DNA from: Actinomycetota bacterium
GTDB lineage: Bacteria; Actinomycetota; Actinomycetes; Actinomycetales; Microbacteriaceae
Direction of reading: 5' to 3'
Length of the DNA stretch: 15,420 bases
Assembly: GCA_009704155.1 (NCBI GenBank)
Contig: WLES01000005.1
Location: 1-15,420 of the forward strand
Shown here: positions 1 to 9,048 of the stretch, in pieces
Numbering within the stretch: position 1 is the stretch's first letter
Layout of the letters: every line of letters begins with the position of its first letter
Notes under the pieces: model-generated
The model's database searches: none
Told to the model about the DNA's origin: nothing
What the model saw: only the letters and a program-made list of their open reading frames with translations
Made by a program: the position numbers and the translations under genes

Positions 1-402
1 GTCTCACCGGTCGGCTTTCGGTTTGTGTCCCGCGGCCTTGTGCGATGGCCTGTCGTGGCAACCCGAACTGCGCGGTGGCAGGAGGGGGTGACGGTCGAAG
101 GTTGGATGTTCTTTTTCGGGTTCATTCCTGTTGCGCGCCATCGTCTCACGTTCATCACTCTCGCTGACGACTCACGGACGTTTCGGACAGATGAAAACGG
201 CGGGATAATCGCGTCCTGGAACCACACAATCACCGTCACGGCTGCGCCCGACGGTAAGAGCCTTATTCACGACACCGTGACGTTCAGTGGCGGAGTATTC
301 ACCCCGGCTCTGTGGGTGATGGTGAAACTGTTCTACGCGATTCGAGCACCACGCTGGGTTGGGTTGGCGCGTGCCGTCCACTCGGGTGAACTCGAACTCT
401 AG
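1..402 (+). CDS. SRPBCC-like protein, 3' part (5' end outside window)
   Basis: The reading frame is open from the first base of the window, so this is probably the C-terminal about 133 residues of a longer gene. A GTG at 25 is the first possible start inside the window, but nothing resembling a ribosome binding site precedes it. The protein has alternating beta-type segments, a phrase around ASWNHTITV, then DTVTF, and ends with a hydrophobic helix (LWVMVKLFYAIRAPRWVGLA). This arrangement resembles the C-terminal half of SRPBCC (START/polyketide-cyclase-like) ligand-binding proteins, where strands are followed by a long C-terminal helix. No ligand can be predicted. It converges on the GNAT gene, and the two stop codons share the bases CTAG, so no terminator fits between them. 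The family call is inferred from general appearance and is only moderately sure; that the frame is coding is more secure. Confidence 0.55.
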   Translation, partial: VSPVGFRFVSRGLVRWPVVATRTARWQEGVTVEGWMFFFGFIPVARHRLTFITLADDSRTFRTDENGGIIASWNHTITVTAAPDGKSLIHDTVTFSGGVFTPALWVMVKLFYAIRAPRWVGLARAVHSGELEL

Positions 403-1265
403 CTTCTGTCGTACAGGTGGAATTCAGTCAGTCGCTCGAATCCGACGCGTTCGTAAAGCGCGAGTGCCCGTGATTCGTTGCCCGTGTCAACGGTGAGATC
501 AACGTCCGTAAACCCTCTGCTCGCACAGTATGCGAACGCCCATCGAAGCAGAAGTTCACCGAAGCCACGGCCTTGAAACTCATGACGGACGCCCAGTAGG
601 TCGACAAAGCCGCCATTTTCGTGTTCATTGTCGTTCGTACAGGAAACGAATCCCGCGACGTGCCCGTCGACGCGAAGAAGGAATCGACCGTCTGGGTCTA
701 CTGCTTCGTACTCCTTGAAGTGGGGAATCCACTTGTCAGCCGGCCTTGGGGTAAAGCCAAAATGCTGCGAAAAAGCATCCTGATGGGCTGCGTGCCATTC
801 GACGAAGTGCTCGTCGGTCGAAATGACGTCAATCGTCGTCCCCTCCGGCAATTCTGGGTAGGGAGTTGGACCAAGAGTCCGGGTCAGAATGTGGTATTTC
901 CTGAGGAGCGAGAACCCCGTTTCGCGGAAAACTTCAGCGACTTCCTCGTCGAGGTAGTTACTCGTGGGCCACAGTGTCCACCCAGCGAAATCCTCTGCGC
1001 CGGTCGCCAAACACCACTCCCACACGGCGCGAGTCTCGGGGAAGCCGGGTGTGCGGAACAGTTCAATTTCAATTCGGTTACGGTGTTCGTCTGGCTGCAT
1101 GCTCGCCCACGCCACAATCTGCCCTTCGTCATTCACCCACACGGTGTTTCGAGGGGAATCGTTATGCCCTCGAATGAGTTCAATGGGCCACGCGTCGGCA
1201 GCCGGCTTGTGTCGCGAGTCCAGCGTCGACTCTTGCACGTCAATCAGTGCCTTGAGCTCTGGCAC
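399..1265 (-). CDS. Two-domain GNAT N-acetyltransferase (MshD-like)
   Basis: The product is a tandem GNAT protein of 288 residues from the GTG at 1265. The C-terminal domain is clear: the acetyl-CoA pyrophosphate-binding motif QGRGFG is at about 231-236, and the motif-B phrase TGNESRALALYERVGF follows at about 261-276. The N-terminal half looks like a degenerate GNAT fold. Length and layout match mycothiol-synthase-like actinobacterial acetyltransferases, but I see nothing that proves mycothiol as substrate, so no symbol is given. The start is uncertain. The frame continues upstream of the GTG to a TAG at 1311-1313, and the added residues (ISLTTRTPTEADVPELKALI across the junction) read like a normal GNAT first strand and helix. 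That extension contains no ATG, GTG or TTG: the candidates are an ATT at 1299-1301 (an AGGA lies 7 nt upstream) or a CTG at 1293-1295, which overlaps the DMT stop as CTGA. It is the last gene of a leftward three-gene cluster. Confidence 0.8.
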   Translation of the reverse strand: MPELKALIDVQESTLDSRHKPAADAWPIELIRGHNDSPRNTVWVNDEGQIVAWASMQPDEHRNRIEIELFRTPGFPETRAVWEWCLATGAEDFAGWTLWPTSNYLDEEVAEVFRETGFSLLRKYHILTRTLGPTPYPELPEGTTIDVISTDEHFVEWHAAHQDAFSQHFGFTPRPADKWIPHFKEYEAVDPDGRFLLRVDGHVAGFVSCTNDNEHENGGFVDLLGVRHEFQGRGFGELLLRWAFAYCASRGFTDVDLTVDTGNESRALALYERVGFERLTEFHLYDRS

Positions 1266-1291
1266 ATCTGCTTCAGTCGGGGTTCGTGTTG

Positions 1292-2203
1292 TCAGGCTAA
1301 TGACGGTGTCCTATCTTTCTTGCGCACATACGCTTCCCTGTGTTTGCCTGCGAGATACGACCCCGCGACAATCAAGGGCAAGCCAATTATCACACCGGGG
1401 GTGATCGGTTCGCTGAGGAGAACAACCCCGAGAAAGGCCGAAACGACGAGGTTGATGTAGGTGATGAGTGACGAGCGGCGCGGCCCGACTTCGCGAATGA
1501 GCGCGAAATAGAACACAAACGCGAGCGCCGAACTGAAAACGCCAAGAACAACAATTGACGTCCACGCTGTCGGGCTCGGGCCGTTGGCGATGTCGGCCGG
1601 AAGAGTGACAATAACGAACGGCGTGTAGATCACGGCGACCATCGCCATCGACACTGCCGTCACTCCCAGTGTTGACGCCGCCGGGAGTTTTCTGTTGAGC
1701 ACAATCGGTGCGACCGCGTAACAAATTGCCGTAACGACGAGTAGGAGAGTGGGGCCGATTTCCAGGTGCCCTGTGAACGCATCGATCCCGAGGAGGAAGA
1801 TCACCCCCGTAAACCCAATGACAAGTCCGGCGACCGTGAGGGGGTGGCCGGCCGCCTTGTCGCCGAGGAATACGCCCGTGATGAACGCTGACATGAATGG
1901 GATCGTGGTCATCATGAGCCCGACAAGGCTTGACGGAACGGAACGCTCTGCTTCAGTAATGAAATACCACGGTCCGACCATCTCAACAACAGCAAAAAAC
2001 AGCACCCAGGGCCAATGACGAATCGTGTCGCGCAACACTCCCCGCTTGAGGGCGAGGGGGAGGAGAAAAAGTGCACCAACAGCCACTCGAAGCCACACGA
2101 TCGACGGGGTTGAGAATTCTCGACCCGCTAAAGCGATGAAGAAATAGGGAATACCCCATAAAACGCCGACTATGGCGAAAAGGAGGAGTGCGCGTCTCGA
2201 CAC
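1292..2203 (-). CDS. EamA/DMT-superfamily transporter
   Basis: A 303-residue, almost wholly hydrophobic protein with about ten predicted membrane segments in two homologous halves, the usual size and form of EamA-domain drug/metabolite transporters (RhaT/YdcZ-type permeases). The first segment starts directly at the N-terminus (RALLLFAIVGVLWGIPYFFI), and a short basic tail (KHREAYVRKKDR) follows the last helix, consistent with a cytoplasmic C-terminus. Members of this family export or import small metabolites; the substrate cannot be told from sequence. The GTG start lies 4 nt after the stop of the upstream small membrane-protein gene, which suggests translational coupling because no strong ribosome binding site is visible. 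Its TGA stop overlaps a possible CTG start of the GNAT gene. The family is confident, the transported compound unknown. Confidence 0.88.
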   Translation of the reverse strand: MSRRALLLFAIVGVLWGIPYFFIALAGREFSTPSIVWLRVAVGALFLLPLALKRGVLRDTIRHWPWVLFFAVVEMVGPWYFITEAERSVPSSLVGLMMTTIPFMSAFITGVFLGDKAAGHPLTVAGLVIGFTGVIFLLGIDAFTGHLEIGPTLLLVVTAICYAVAPIVLNRKLPAASTLGVTAVSMAMVAVIYTPFVIVTLPADIANGPSPTAWTSIVVLGVFSSALAFVFYFALIREVGPRRSSLITYINLVVSAFLGVVLLSEPITPGVIIGLPLIVAGSYLAGKHREAYVRKKDRTPSLA

Positions 2204-2207
2204 CGTT

Positions 2208-2561
2208 TTACTTGGCAGTCAATCGGTGAATCTCCGAGAGAATTTCTTGCGTTTCCTTGTGAGCAGCCATGACCGCGGCATGTGTTTCATCGTCGCGTTT
2301 TTCCGTCTTTCGACCCTGAACCGATTGCCCCACCATGATGATCGGGAGAAGAACCAATTGAAGGAACGTCTGAGCCACCCACGCGACGATGACAACCTCA
2401 TCACCAGACGCCAGCGCACCGGGAAGCGAGACAAGCGCGAGAAGTGCGAAAATGATGGCGGCCCACATGGTTCCGACTACCGAGGTGATTTTTTCGCCTG
2501 CGACCTCTAGCGAACGGCTAATCCGTGTCGGGCGGGGATTCTTTGGGTTGGAATCGTTCAC
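2208..2561 (-). CDS. Small two-helix membrane protein
   Basis: A 117-residue protein with a hydrophilic, basic N-terminus (1-25), two hydrophobic segments (about 28-50 and 56-80, separated by a short GDE turn) and a charged, helical C-terminal tail (about 84-117) rich in E, K and H. The pattern of second helix ending IIMVGQSVQ followed by a charged helix recalls DUF1003-type and low-affinity-iron-permease-like small membrane proteins, where a Q-rich helix end leads into a cytoplasmic coiled coil. I cannot assign a family with certainty. It is the first gene of the leftward cluster with the DMT transporter and the GNAT enzyme. The GTG start is preceded by TAAACT on the same strand with 6 nt between, so the mRNA may be leaderless; a weak GGGCGA adjoins the start. 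Confidence 0.72.
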   Translation of the reverse strand: MNDSNPKNPRPTRISRSLEVAGEKITSVVGTMWAAIIFALLALVSLPGALASGDEVVIVAWVAQTFLQLVLLPIIMVGQSVQGRKTEKRDDETHAAVMAAHKETQEILSEIHRLTAK

Positions 2562-2567
2562 TCGCCC

Positions 2568-2573
2568 AGTTTA
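2568..2573 (-). promoter_or_regulatory. Possible -10 box of a leaderless transcript
   Basis: TAAACT on the minus strand fits the actinobacterial TANNNT -10 form. It ends 6 nt before the GTG at 2561, which would put the transcription start at or next to the start codon. No good -35 hexamer is seen. Inference only. Confidence 0.35.
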
Positions 2574-2703
2574 GGGCTGTGTAAGGCGCGGAGGCTGAAT
2601 CGGGCGCCAGAACGCATCGCCCTGGCCCCCGCGTCAGTCGAAATCTCAACTTTGTCTGATAAAAAGAGTGCCAATCAAGTTCCTGTGCTTTGTAGTCCCG
2701 ACC

Positions 2704-2709
2704 GGAGGT
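2704..2709 (+). promoter_or_regulatory. Strong ribosome binding site that sets the HEAT-gene start
   Basis: GGAGGT, a near-complete Shine-Dalgarno sequence, lies 6 nt before a GTG at 2716. It favours that start over the in-frame upstream GTG at 2668, which has no such site. Confidence 0.8.
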
Positions 2710-2715
2710 GCGACA

Positions 2716-3240
2716 GTGAGTGAAATAAAAGAGATGCTGTCCGGTGGAACCAGGACCTCCGTGGGGAATTCGGATCAGGTGATCGCCGCGCTCGTCGCGG
2801 ACTCATCCGGTTTAGATGATGTTTACAGGCTATTTCTTGACGACGATCCGGTTGTTGCCATGCGATCAAGCTACGTTGCTATGAGGGTTGCCGAGCAGAA
2901 ACCAGAATCTGTGAAACCCTTCGCTGCGGACCTGTTGAGGAACCTCGAGCTCTACACTCAACAGGAGGTTCGGTGGCATGTCCCGCAGCTTCTAGTTCAT
3001 CTCGATTTAAGTAAGGATCAGAAGCGTCGCGCTTACGACGTGGTTATGACCTGGGCAGAAACTGACAAGAGCAAGATTGTCGGGTATTACGGTTTTCAGG
3101 CAGCAGCGGACTTTGCCCAAACCGATGGAGAACTGCTTGAAGACTTCATTCCTCGAATTCGAAAAGCCAACGAGAGCGGCTCGAAATCAATCCAAAGCCG
3201 CTGCAAAAAAATTGCCAAGCAGTTGGGGATTTCCCTATAG
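2716..3240 (+). CDS. HEAT-repeat-like alpha-helical protein
   Basis: Using the GTG at 2716 with its GGAGGT site gives 174 residues. The frame could be extended to 2668, but the added residues (MPIKFLCFVVPTGGA...) have no ribosome binding site. The protein consists of antiparallel helical pairs: DDPVVAMRSSYVAMRVAEQ (about 43-61), a second pair including QQEVRWHVPQLLVHLDL (about 82-98), a third around YYGFQAAADFA, and a basic C-terminal helix (about 155-171). This is the form of short HEAT/ARM-repeat proteins, some of which are mislabelled in databases; such repeats usually bind protein or nucleic acid. No catalytic residues are visible. It stands alone, running toward the tRNA genes, and is followed by a bidirectional terminator. 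Codon choice includes ATA, TTA and AAA codons that its neighbours use less, so acquisition next to the tRNA genes is possible but unproven. Confidence 0.75.
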   Translation: MSEIKEMLSGGTRTSVGNSDQVIAALVADSSGLDDVYRLFLDDDPVVAMRSSYVAMRVAEQKPESVKPFAADLLRNLELYTQQEVRWHVPQLLVHLDLSKDQKRRAYDVVMTWAETDKSKIVGYYGFQAAADFAQTDGELLEDFIPRIRKANESGSKSIQSRCKKIAKQLGISL

Positions 3241-3250
3241 CAACGGCATC

Positions 3251-3286
3251 AAAGAAAAACCTCCCTCGCGTCCGGAGGGAGATTTT
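3251..3286. terminator. Bidirectional rho-independent terminator
   Basis: A 7-bp stem CTCCCTC/GAGGGAG (3261-3267 with 3275-3281, 7-nt loop) is followed on the plus strand by ATTTTCG. On the minus strand the same stem is followed by GTTTTTCTTT. It can therefore stop both the rightward HEAT-like gene and the leftward tRNA transcript. The minus-strand T run is the better of the two. Confidence 0.8.
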
Positions 3287-3291
3287 CGTTG

Positions 3292-3364
3292 TGGAGGCTA
3301 GGGGAATCGAACCCCTGACCTCCTGCTTGCAAAGCAGGCGCTCTACCAATTGAGCTAAGCCCCC
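3292..3364 (-). tRNA. tRNA-Ala (anticodon UGC)
   Basis: A 73-base cloverleaf on the minus strand. The acceptor stem GGGGGCT pairs with AGCCTCC, the D arm is GCTC...GAGC, the anticodon stem CCTGC/GCAGG encloses a TTTGCAA loop with anticodon TGC, and the T arm is AGGGG-TTCGAAT-CCCCT. The acceptor contains a G-U pair at position 3-70, the known identity element for alanyl-tRNA synthetase. The discriminator is A, and the 3' CCA is not encoded. It follows tRNA-Ile with a 25-nt spacer and is probably cotranscribed with it. Confidence 0.97.
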
Positions 3365-3389
3365 AACGTACGATTCACGCGGAATCGCG

Positions 3390-3463
3390 TGGGGCTACCA
3401 GGACTTGAACCTGGGACCTCTTCGTTATCAGCGAAGCGCTCTAACCGCCTGAGCTATAGCCCC
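3390..3463 (-). tRNA. tRNA-Ile (anticodon GAU)
   Basis: A 74-base cloverleaf on the minus strand. The acceptor GGGGCTA pairs with TAGCCCC, the D arm is GCTC...GAGC, the anticodon stem CTTCG/CGAAG holds loop CTGATAA with anticodon GAT, and the T arm is CCAGG-TTCAAGT-CCTGG. The discriminator is A and CCA is not encoded. The Ile-Ala pair downstream of gyrA is a common actinobacterial arrangement. Confidence 0.97.
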
Positions 3464-3476
3464 TAAAACCTTCACG

Positions 3477-3503
3477 AGCCTATCAAAGATTAGGTCGTGT
3501 CAA
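3477..3503 (-). promoter_or_regulatory. Probable promoter of the tRNA-Ile/tRNA-Ala unit
   Basis: On the minus strand a perfect TTGACA (3498-3503) is followed by TAGGCT (3477-3482), a TANNNT-type -10. The spacer is 15 nt, shorter than usual; shifting the -35 within the T run (TTTTGA) gives 17. The -10 ends 13 nt before mature tRNA-Ile. It starts 9 nt after the DUF3566 stop, with no terminator between, so readthrough from gyrA may also contribute. Confidence 0.5.
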
Positions 3504-3512
3504 AAACCGCGA

Positions 3513-3887
3513 CTAATCGTTGGTGAATCCGACGCGTAAACCGCCAGTGATGCGGGCGATGAAGTTGAATGCGACGGCCCCGAGCGCGCCGAGTGCTGTA
3601 CCGCAGACGATATTCACCACAGCCGTGAGGAGTGTAAACACAATCATTGACGGGAACGACATGAGGTCGGTGAGACCGAAGAAATCCACCCCAAGGATGT
3701 CGCTGATCGTGGTGTTGATGATGTCGATGACGCCGAGCACCGTAAGGAGCAACCACGTCACGAGGTTGAAGACGAGAAGGATTGTCGAAAGCGCGAGGGT
3801 CACCACGAATGAATTGCGGACGGCTGACCAGAAATCGATGTGGACGAGGCGAAGGCGAACTTGCTTCGCCGGTGCTGGCTTATTCAT
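3513..3887 (-). CDS. DUF3566-family membrane protein
   Basis: A 124-residue protein with two strong membrane segments, about 26-51 and about 80-110, and a short amphipathic stretch between them (about 52-78, [16 protein letters not shown]). This and the position directly after gyrA match the actinobacterial DUF3566 family; the Mycobacterium tuberculosis gene at the same place is Rv0007. The role of the family is not well established. The N-terminus ([17 protein letters not shown]) is the conserved lead-in to the first helix. The ATG start overlaps the last 8 bases of gyrA, and a GGAAG lies in the end of gyrA, so translation is probably coupled to gyrA. Family confidence is high, function unknown. 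Confidence 0.88.
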   Translation of the reverse strand: MNKPAPAKQVRLRLVHIDFWSAVRNSFVVTLALSTILLVFNLVTWLLLTVLGVIDIINTTISDILGVDFFGLTDLMSFPSMIVFTLLTAVVNIVCGTALGALGAVAFNFIARITGGLRVGFTND

Positions 3888-6471
3888 TAGCTTCTGCTTC
3901 CGTTTCTTTGCTGACGTCTGGCGTTTCCGTGTTCACGCCGACCTCTTCGGTGTCGTCGTCTGTCGACGAGTCTAGATTACGCTCGCTATTCCGCGCGATG
4001 GCAAGAATTCGATCACCGTCGTCGGGGCGTGCGAAGACGACTCCCATTGTGTCGCGGCCGCGAGCTGGAACCTCATCGACCGAGGAGCGCACGACCTTGC
4101 CGCCCTCGAGGATGACGAGAACTTCATCGCCGTCGTCAACAATCAGGCCACCAGTGAGGCCGCCGCGCTCGTCGGTCAGCTTGGCGACCTTGATTCCGAT
4201 TCCGCCACGGTTTTGAACGCGGTAGTGGCTGACCGCGGTGCGCTTGGCGTATCCCGATTCGGTGACAACAAACACATATCCAGTGTCCGAGACCACGGCT
4301 GCTGACAGTAGTTGGTCTCCGGCGCGAAGTGAGATTCCCTTGACGCCAGCTGTCTTGCGACCCATGGGACGGAGGGCTTCGTCTGTTGCTGCGAATCGGA
4401 TCGACATTCCACTGCGCGAGACGAGCAATATCTCCGAGTCCTTGTCGACGAGCATCGCAGAGACAACAGTGTCGAGATAGGTGGGTTGCCCGTCCTCGTC
4501 AAGAATGGGCTTTCCGTCTTTGCCCTTCTCGACGGCAAGGTCGATCGCGAACACTCCCCCCGATCGGTTCGTGTTGTAATCGGCAAGCTTGGTTTTCTTG
4601 ACAAGCCCCTTTCGAGTTGCGAGCACGAGGTACTCGGCGACGTCGTAGGTGGGAATGTCGACGATCTGCTGGACCGTTTCGCCGGGGAGAAGCGCAAGGA
4701 GGTTGGCGATGTGCTGACCCTTGGCGTCGCGAGCGGCTTCGACTACCTGGTGGGTGCGCGCACGATAAACGCGACCCTTGTCCGTGAAGAACAGAAGCCA
4801 GTGGTGCGTCGTGGTGACGAAGAAGTGCTGGACAACGTCATCAGCTCGAAGCGTTGCGCCCTTGATTCCCTTACCGCCGCGGTGCTGCGACCGGTAGTTG
4901 TCGCTTCGCGTTCGCTTGATGTACCCGCTTCGCGTGACCGTCACAACCATTTCCTCTTCAGGAATGAGGTCTTCGTTGGTCATGTCCTCTTCGCTCGGAA
5001 CAATCGCCGTCCGGCGGTCGTCGCCGAACTTGGCCACAATTTCGGTGAGTTCGGTGGAGATGATCTCGCGCTGGATGGTTTCGCTCGCGAGAATCGCCTT
5101 GAATTCTGCGATGAGCTTCTCTATCTCAGCTGCCTGGTCGAGGATTTTTTGGCGCTCGAGTGCTGCGAGTCGGCGGAGTTGCAGGTTGAGGATTGCCGTT
5201 GCCTGAACGTCGTCGACGGAAAGCAACTTCATGAGACCCTCGCGCGCTTCGTCGACCGTCGGCGACTTACGAATCAACGCGATCACGGCGTCGAGCGCGT
5301 CGAGCGCTTTGAGGTATCCCCGCAGGATGTGGGCATCCGCTTCGGCCTTGTTGAGGCGGAACTGGGTGCGGCGAACAATAACTTCGACCTGGTGCGCAAC
5401 CCACAGCGTGATGAACTGGTCGATCGTGAGGTTGCGCGGAACACCATCAACAATGGCGAGCATGTTGGCGCCGAAGTTTTCCTGAAGCTGGGTTTGGCGA
5501 TACAGGTTATTGAGGACGACTTTCGCGACGGCGTCTCGTTTGAGAACCACGACGAGTCGTTGACCTGTTCGACCAGACGATTCGTCACGGATGTCGGCAA
5601 TTCCTTGAATCTTTCCTTCCTTAACGAGGTCGGCGATTCGAATGGCAAGGTTGTCTGGGTTGACTTGATACGGGAGTTCACTAACAACAAGACAGGTTCG
5701 CCCGTGGATTTCTTCCGTCTCGACAACAGCGCGCATGGTGATGCTGCCGTGGCCGGTTCGGTAAGCGTCCTGAATTCCGCGAGATCCGAGAATTTGGGCG
5801 CCGGTCGGGAAGTCCGGGCCTTTGACGCGTTCAAGGATGGCGTTGAGGAGTTCCTCACCGACAACACCTGGGTTGGCGAGGTGCCATAGTGCAGCCTCGG
5901 AAACCTCGCGGAGGTTGTGTGGCGGAATGTTTGTCGCCATACCGACCGCGATACCGACAGAACCATTGACGAGCAGGTTGGGGAAGCGGGCCGGCAGAAT
6001 CGATGGTTCCTGCGTGCGGCCGTCATAGTTGTCTTGGAAATTAACGGTGTCTTCGTCGATGTCGCGGACCATTTCCATGGCCAGCTGAGCCATGCGGGTC
6101 TCGGTGTATCGAGGTGCTGCCGCTCCGTCATTTCCGGGGGAACCAAAGTTTCCTTGGCCAGACGCAAGAGGGTAGCGAAGGCTCCACGGCTGGACGAGGC
6201 GAACGAGCGCGTCATAAATCGCCGAGTCGCCGTGTGGGTGGAACTGTCCCATCACGTCGCCGACAACACGCGAGCACTTTGAGAAGGCCTTGTCTGGGCG
6301 GTAACCTCCGTCAAACATCGCGTAGATCACGCGGCGGTGGACCGGCTTGAGCCCGTCGCGAACGTCGGGCAGCGCGCGCCCGACGATGACGCTCATCGCG
6401 TAGTCGAGGTATGACCGCTGCATCTCCATTTGGAGATCAACGGGTTGAATTCGGTCTGTCTGCTCGCTCAT
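3880..6471 (-). CDS. gyrA: DNA gyrase subunit A
   Basis: A full-length GyrA of 863 residues. With GyrB it forms the A2B2 enzyme that introduces negative supercoils using ATP. The breakage-reunion domain occupies about 1-505. The catalytic tyrosine is Y122 in AAPRYTE, with R121 before it. The quinolone-determining region reads [14 protein letters not shown], with S83 and D87 at Escherichia coli numbering, the fluoroquinolone-sensitive form. The C-terminal beta-pinwheel has several repeats of the type GYIKRT / GLVKKT / GYAKRT. The GyrA box is present at 529-535 as QHRGGKG, with H for the usual second R. The last about 30 residues are acidic, as in tails that tune supercoiling in other bacteria. 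The ATG start is 20 nt after the gyrB stop, indicating cotranscription with gyrB; only a weak GAGCGGA precedes it. There is no intein and no frameshift. Confidence 0.98.
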   Translation of the reverse strand: MSEQTDRIQPVDLQMEMQRSYLDYAMSVIVGRALPDVRDGLKPVHRRVIYAMFDGGYRPDKAFSKCSRVVGDVMGQFHPHGDSAIYDALVRLVQPWSLRYPLASGQGNFGSPGNDGAAAPRYTETRMAQLAMEMVRDIDEDTVNFQDNYDGRTQEPSILPARFPNLLVNGSVGIAVGMATNIPPHNLREVSEAALWHLANPGVVGEELLNAILERVKGPDFPTGAQILGSRGIQDAYRTGHGSITMRAVVETEEIHGRTCLVVSELPYQVNPDNLAIRIADLVKEGKIQGIADIRDESSGRTGQRLVVVLKRDAVAKVVLNNLYRQTQLQENFGANMLAIVDGVPRNLTIDQFITLWVAHQVEVIVRRTQFRLNKAEADAHILRGYLKALDALDAVIALIRKSPTVDEAREGLMKLLSVDDVQATAILNLQLRRLAALERQKILDQAAEIEKLIAEFKAILASETIQREIISTELTEIVAKFGDDRRTAIVPSEEDMTNEDLIPEEEMVVTVTRSGYIKRTRSDNYRSQHRGGKGIKGATLRADDVVQHFFVTTTHHWLLFFTDKGRVYRARTHQVVEAARDAKGQHIANLLALLPGETVQQIVDIPTYDVAEYLVLATRKGLVKKTKLADYNTNRSGGVFAIDLAVEKGKDGKPILDEDGQPTYLDTVVSAMLVDKDSEILLVSRSGMSIRFAATDEALRPMGRKTAGVKGISLRAGDQLLSAAVVSDTGYVFVVTESGYAKRTAVSHYRVQNRGGIGIKVAKLTDERGGLTGGLIVDDGDEVLVILEGGKVVRSSVDEVPARGRDTMGVVFARPDDGDRILAIARNSERNLDSSTDDDTEEVGVNTETPDVSKETEAEANE

Positions 6472-6491
6472 AGTGTCATTCCGCTCGTCGA

Positions 6492-8477
<1,986 letters not shown>

Positions 8478-8491
8478 CTAAATACCTCTTT

Positions 8492-8497
8492 ATTCTA
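8492..8497 (-). promoter_or_regulatory. gyrB: Probable -10 box of the gyrB promoter
   Basis: TAGAAT on the minus strand, 44 nt before the gyrB ATG, gives a leader of roughly 38 nt. The sequence 17-18 nt upstream (GATTTC) is a poor -35, as is common where an activator or supercoiling state sets promoter strength. No terminator is visible between the dciA stop and this site. Confidence 0.45.
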
Positions 8498-8548
8498 CCG
8501 CGGAGTAGCCCTCAGAAATCGGTGATTTTCGCTTCTGCGCGCCTTAAA

Positions 8549-8557
8549 TGTGGACAA
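8549..8557 (-). promoter_or_regulatory. Consensus DnaA box upstream of gyrB
   Basis: TTGTCCACA on the minus strand is an exact match to the actinobacterial DnaA-box consensus. It lies in the short dciA-gyrB spacer, about 50 nt upstream of the gyrB -10 box. It could titrate DnaA near the origin or let DnaA regulate gyrase. Confidence 0.6.
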
Positions 8558-8574
8558 ACAGCAAAACAGTCCGA

Positions 8575-9048
8575 TTATCCGTAAGTATCGCGGGGACCGC
8601 GCCATTTCACGCTACGAGGACCGCGAATTTGGTTAGGGGCACCCGGCCCTACGACGTCCACTCGCTCGATACCGCAGTCCGGGAACCGTTCGATGATCTC
8701 GTGTTCAATCTGGTGGCGCAGTATTCGAAGCTGCGTCGCCCAGGCCGACGAGTCGCACGACACAACCACCACGTCGTCGACAAGCTCGGGGGTCGTGTGT
8801 CCGGCAACATCATCGCCGACGATATCCGCCCAGTTCGCGAGCACTGCCGCTCGAGCAACGAAGGGCGTCCAGCCACGATCGTCGAAGTTCTTCGTCAGCA
8901 CCGCCCCGAGTAGCCGCGGGTCTCTCCCGGCTTGAAACGGTTGTGATGATTCCGGGTCGGCTTTCACGACACCGCGTCTGCGCTTTGTTCCGGAGAACAC
9001 GGTGACGAGATGGTCGAAGAAGCGCACGGCCTCGGGGTTACTCGGCAT
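8575..9048 (-). CDS. dciA: DUF721/DciA-type replicative helicase operator
   Basis: A 157-residue protein between recF and gyrB, the place of Rv0004 in mycobacteria, whose product is DciA. DciA proteins act with the DnaB helicase at replication initiation in bacteria lacking DnaC or DnaI. The conserved core is present: GRDPRLLGAVL (about 41-51), WADIVGDDVAGHTTPE (about 73-88), the family signature SSAWATQLRILR (about 100-111), and VVGPGAP near the C-terminus. A basic patch TKRRRG (about 21-26) lies in the N-terminal part. The frame could extend upstream to 9246, but that part lies inside recF, is low-complexity, and lacks homology-like features. The ATG at 9048 overlaps the recF end by 11 bp and has GAGGGGGG about 10 nt upstream, so this start is preferred. 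Confidence 0.87.
   Translation of the reverse strand: MPSNPEAVRFFDHLVTVFSGTKRRRGVVKADPESSQPFQAGRDPRLLGAVLTKNFDDRGWTPFVARAAVLANWADIVGDDVAGHTTPELVDDVVVVSCDSSAWATQLRILRHQIEHEIIERFPDCGIERVDVVGPGAPNQIRGPRSVKWRGPRDTYG

Noticed and set aside
621..1460. 279-residue plus-strand open frame opposite the GNAT and DMT genes
   Set aside because: It is antisense to two convincing genes and crosses their junction; the composition is unlike a real protein and there is no start signal.
2668..2715. Earlier GTG start for the HEAT-like gene
   Set aside because: No ribosome binding site precedes it, whereas the GTG at 2716 has GGAGGT at ideal spacing.
4486..5889. 467-residue open frame on the plus strand opposite gyrA
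   Set aside because: It lies wholly antisense to the strongly conserved gyrA, has no recognisable motif or ribosome binding site, and is explained by codon bias of the gene on the other strand.
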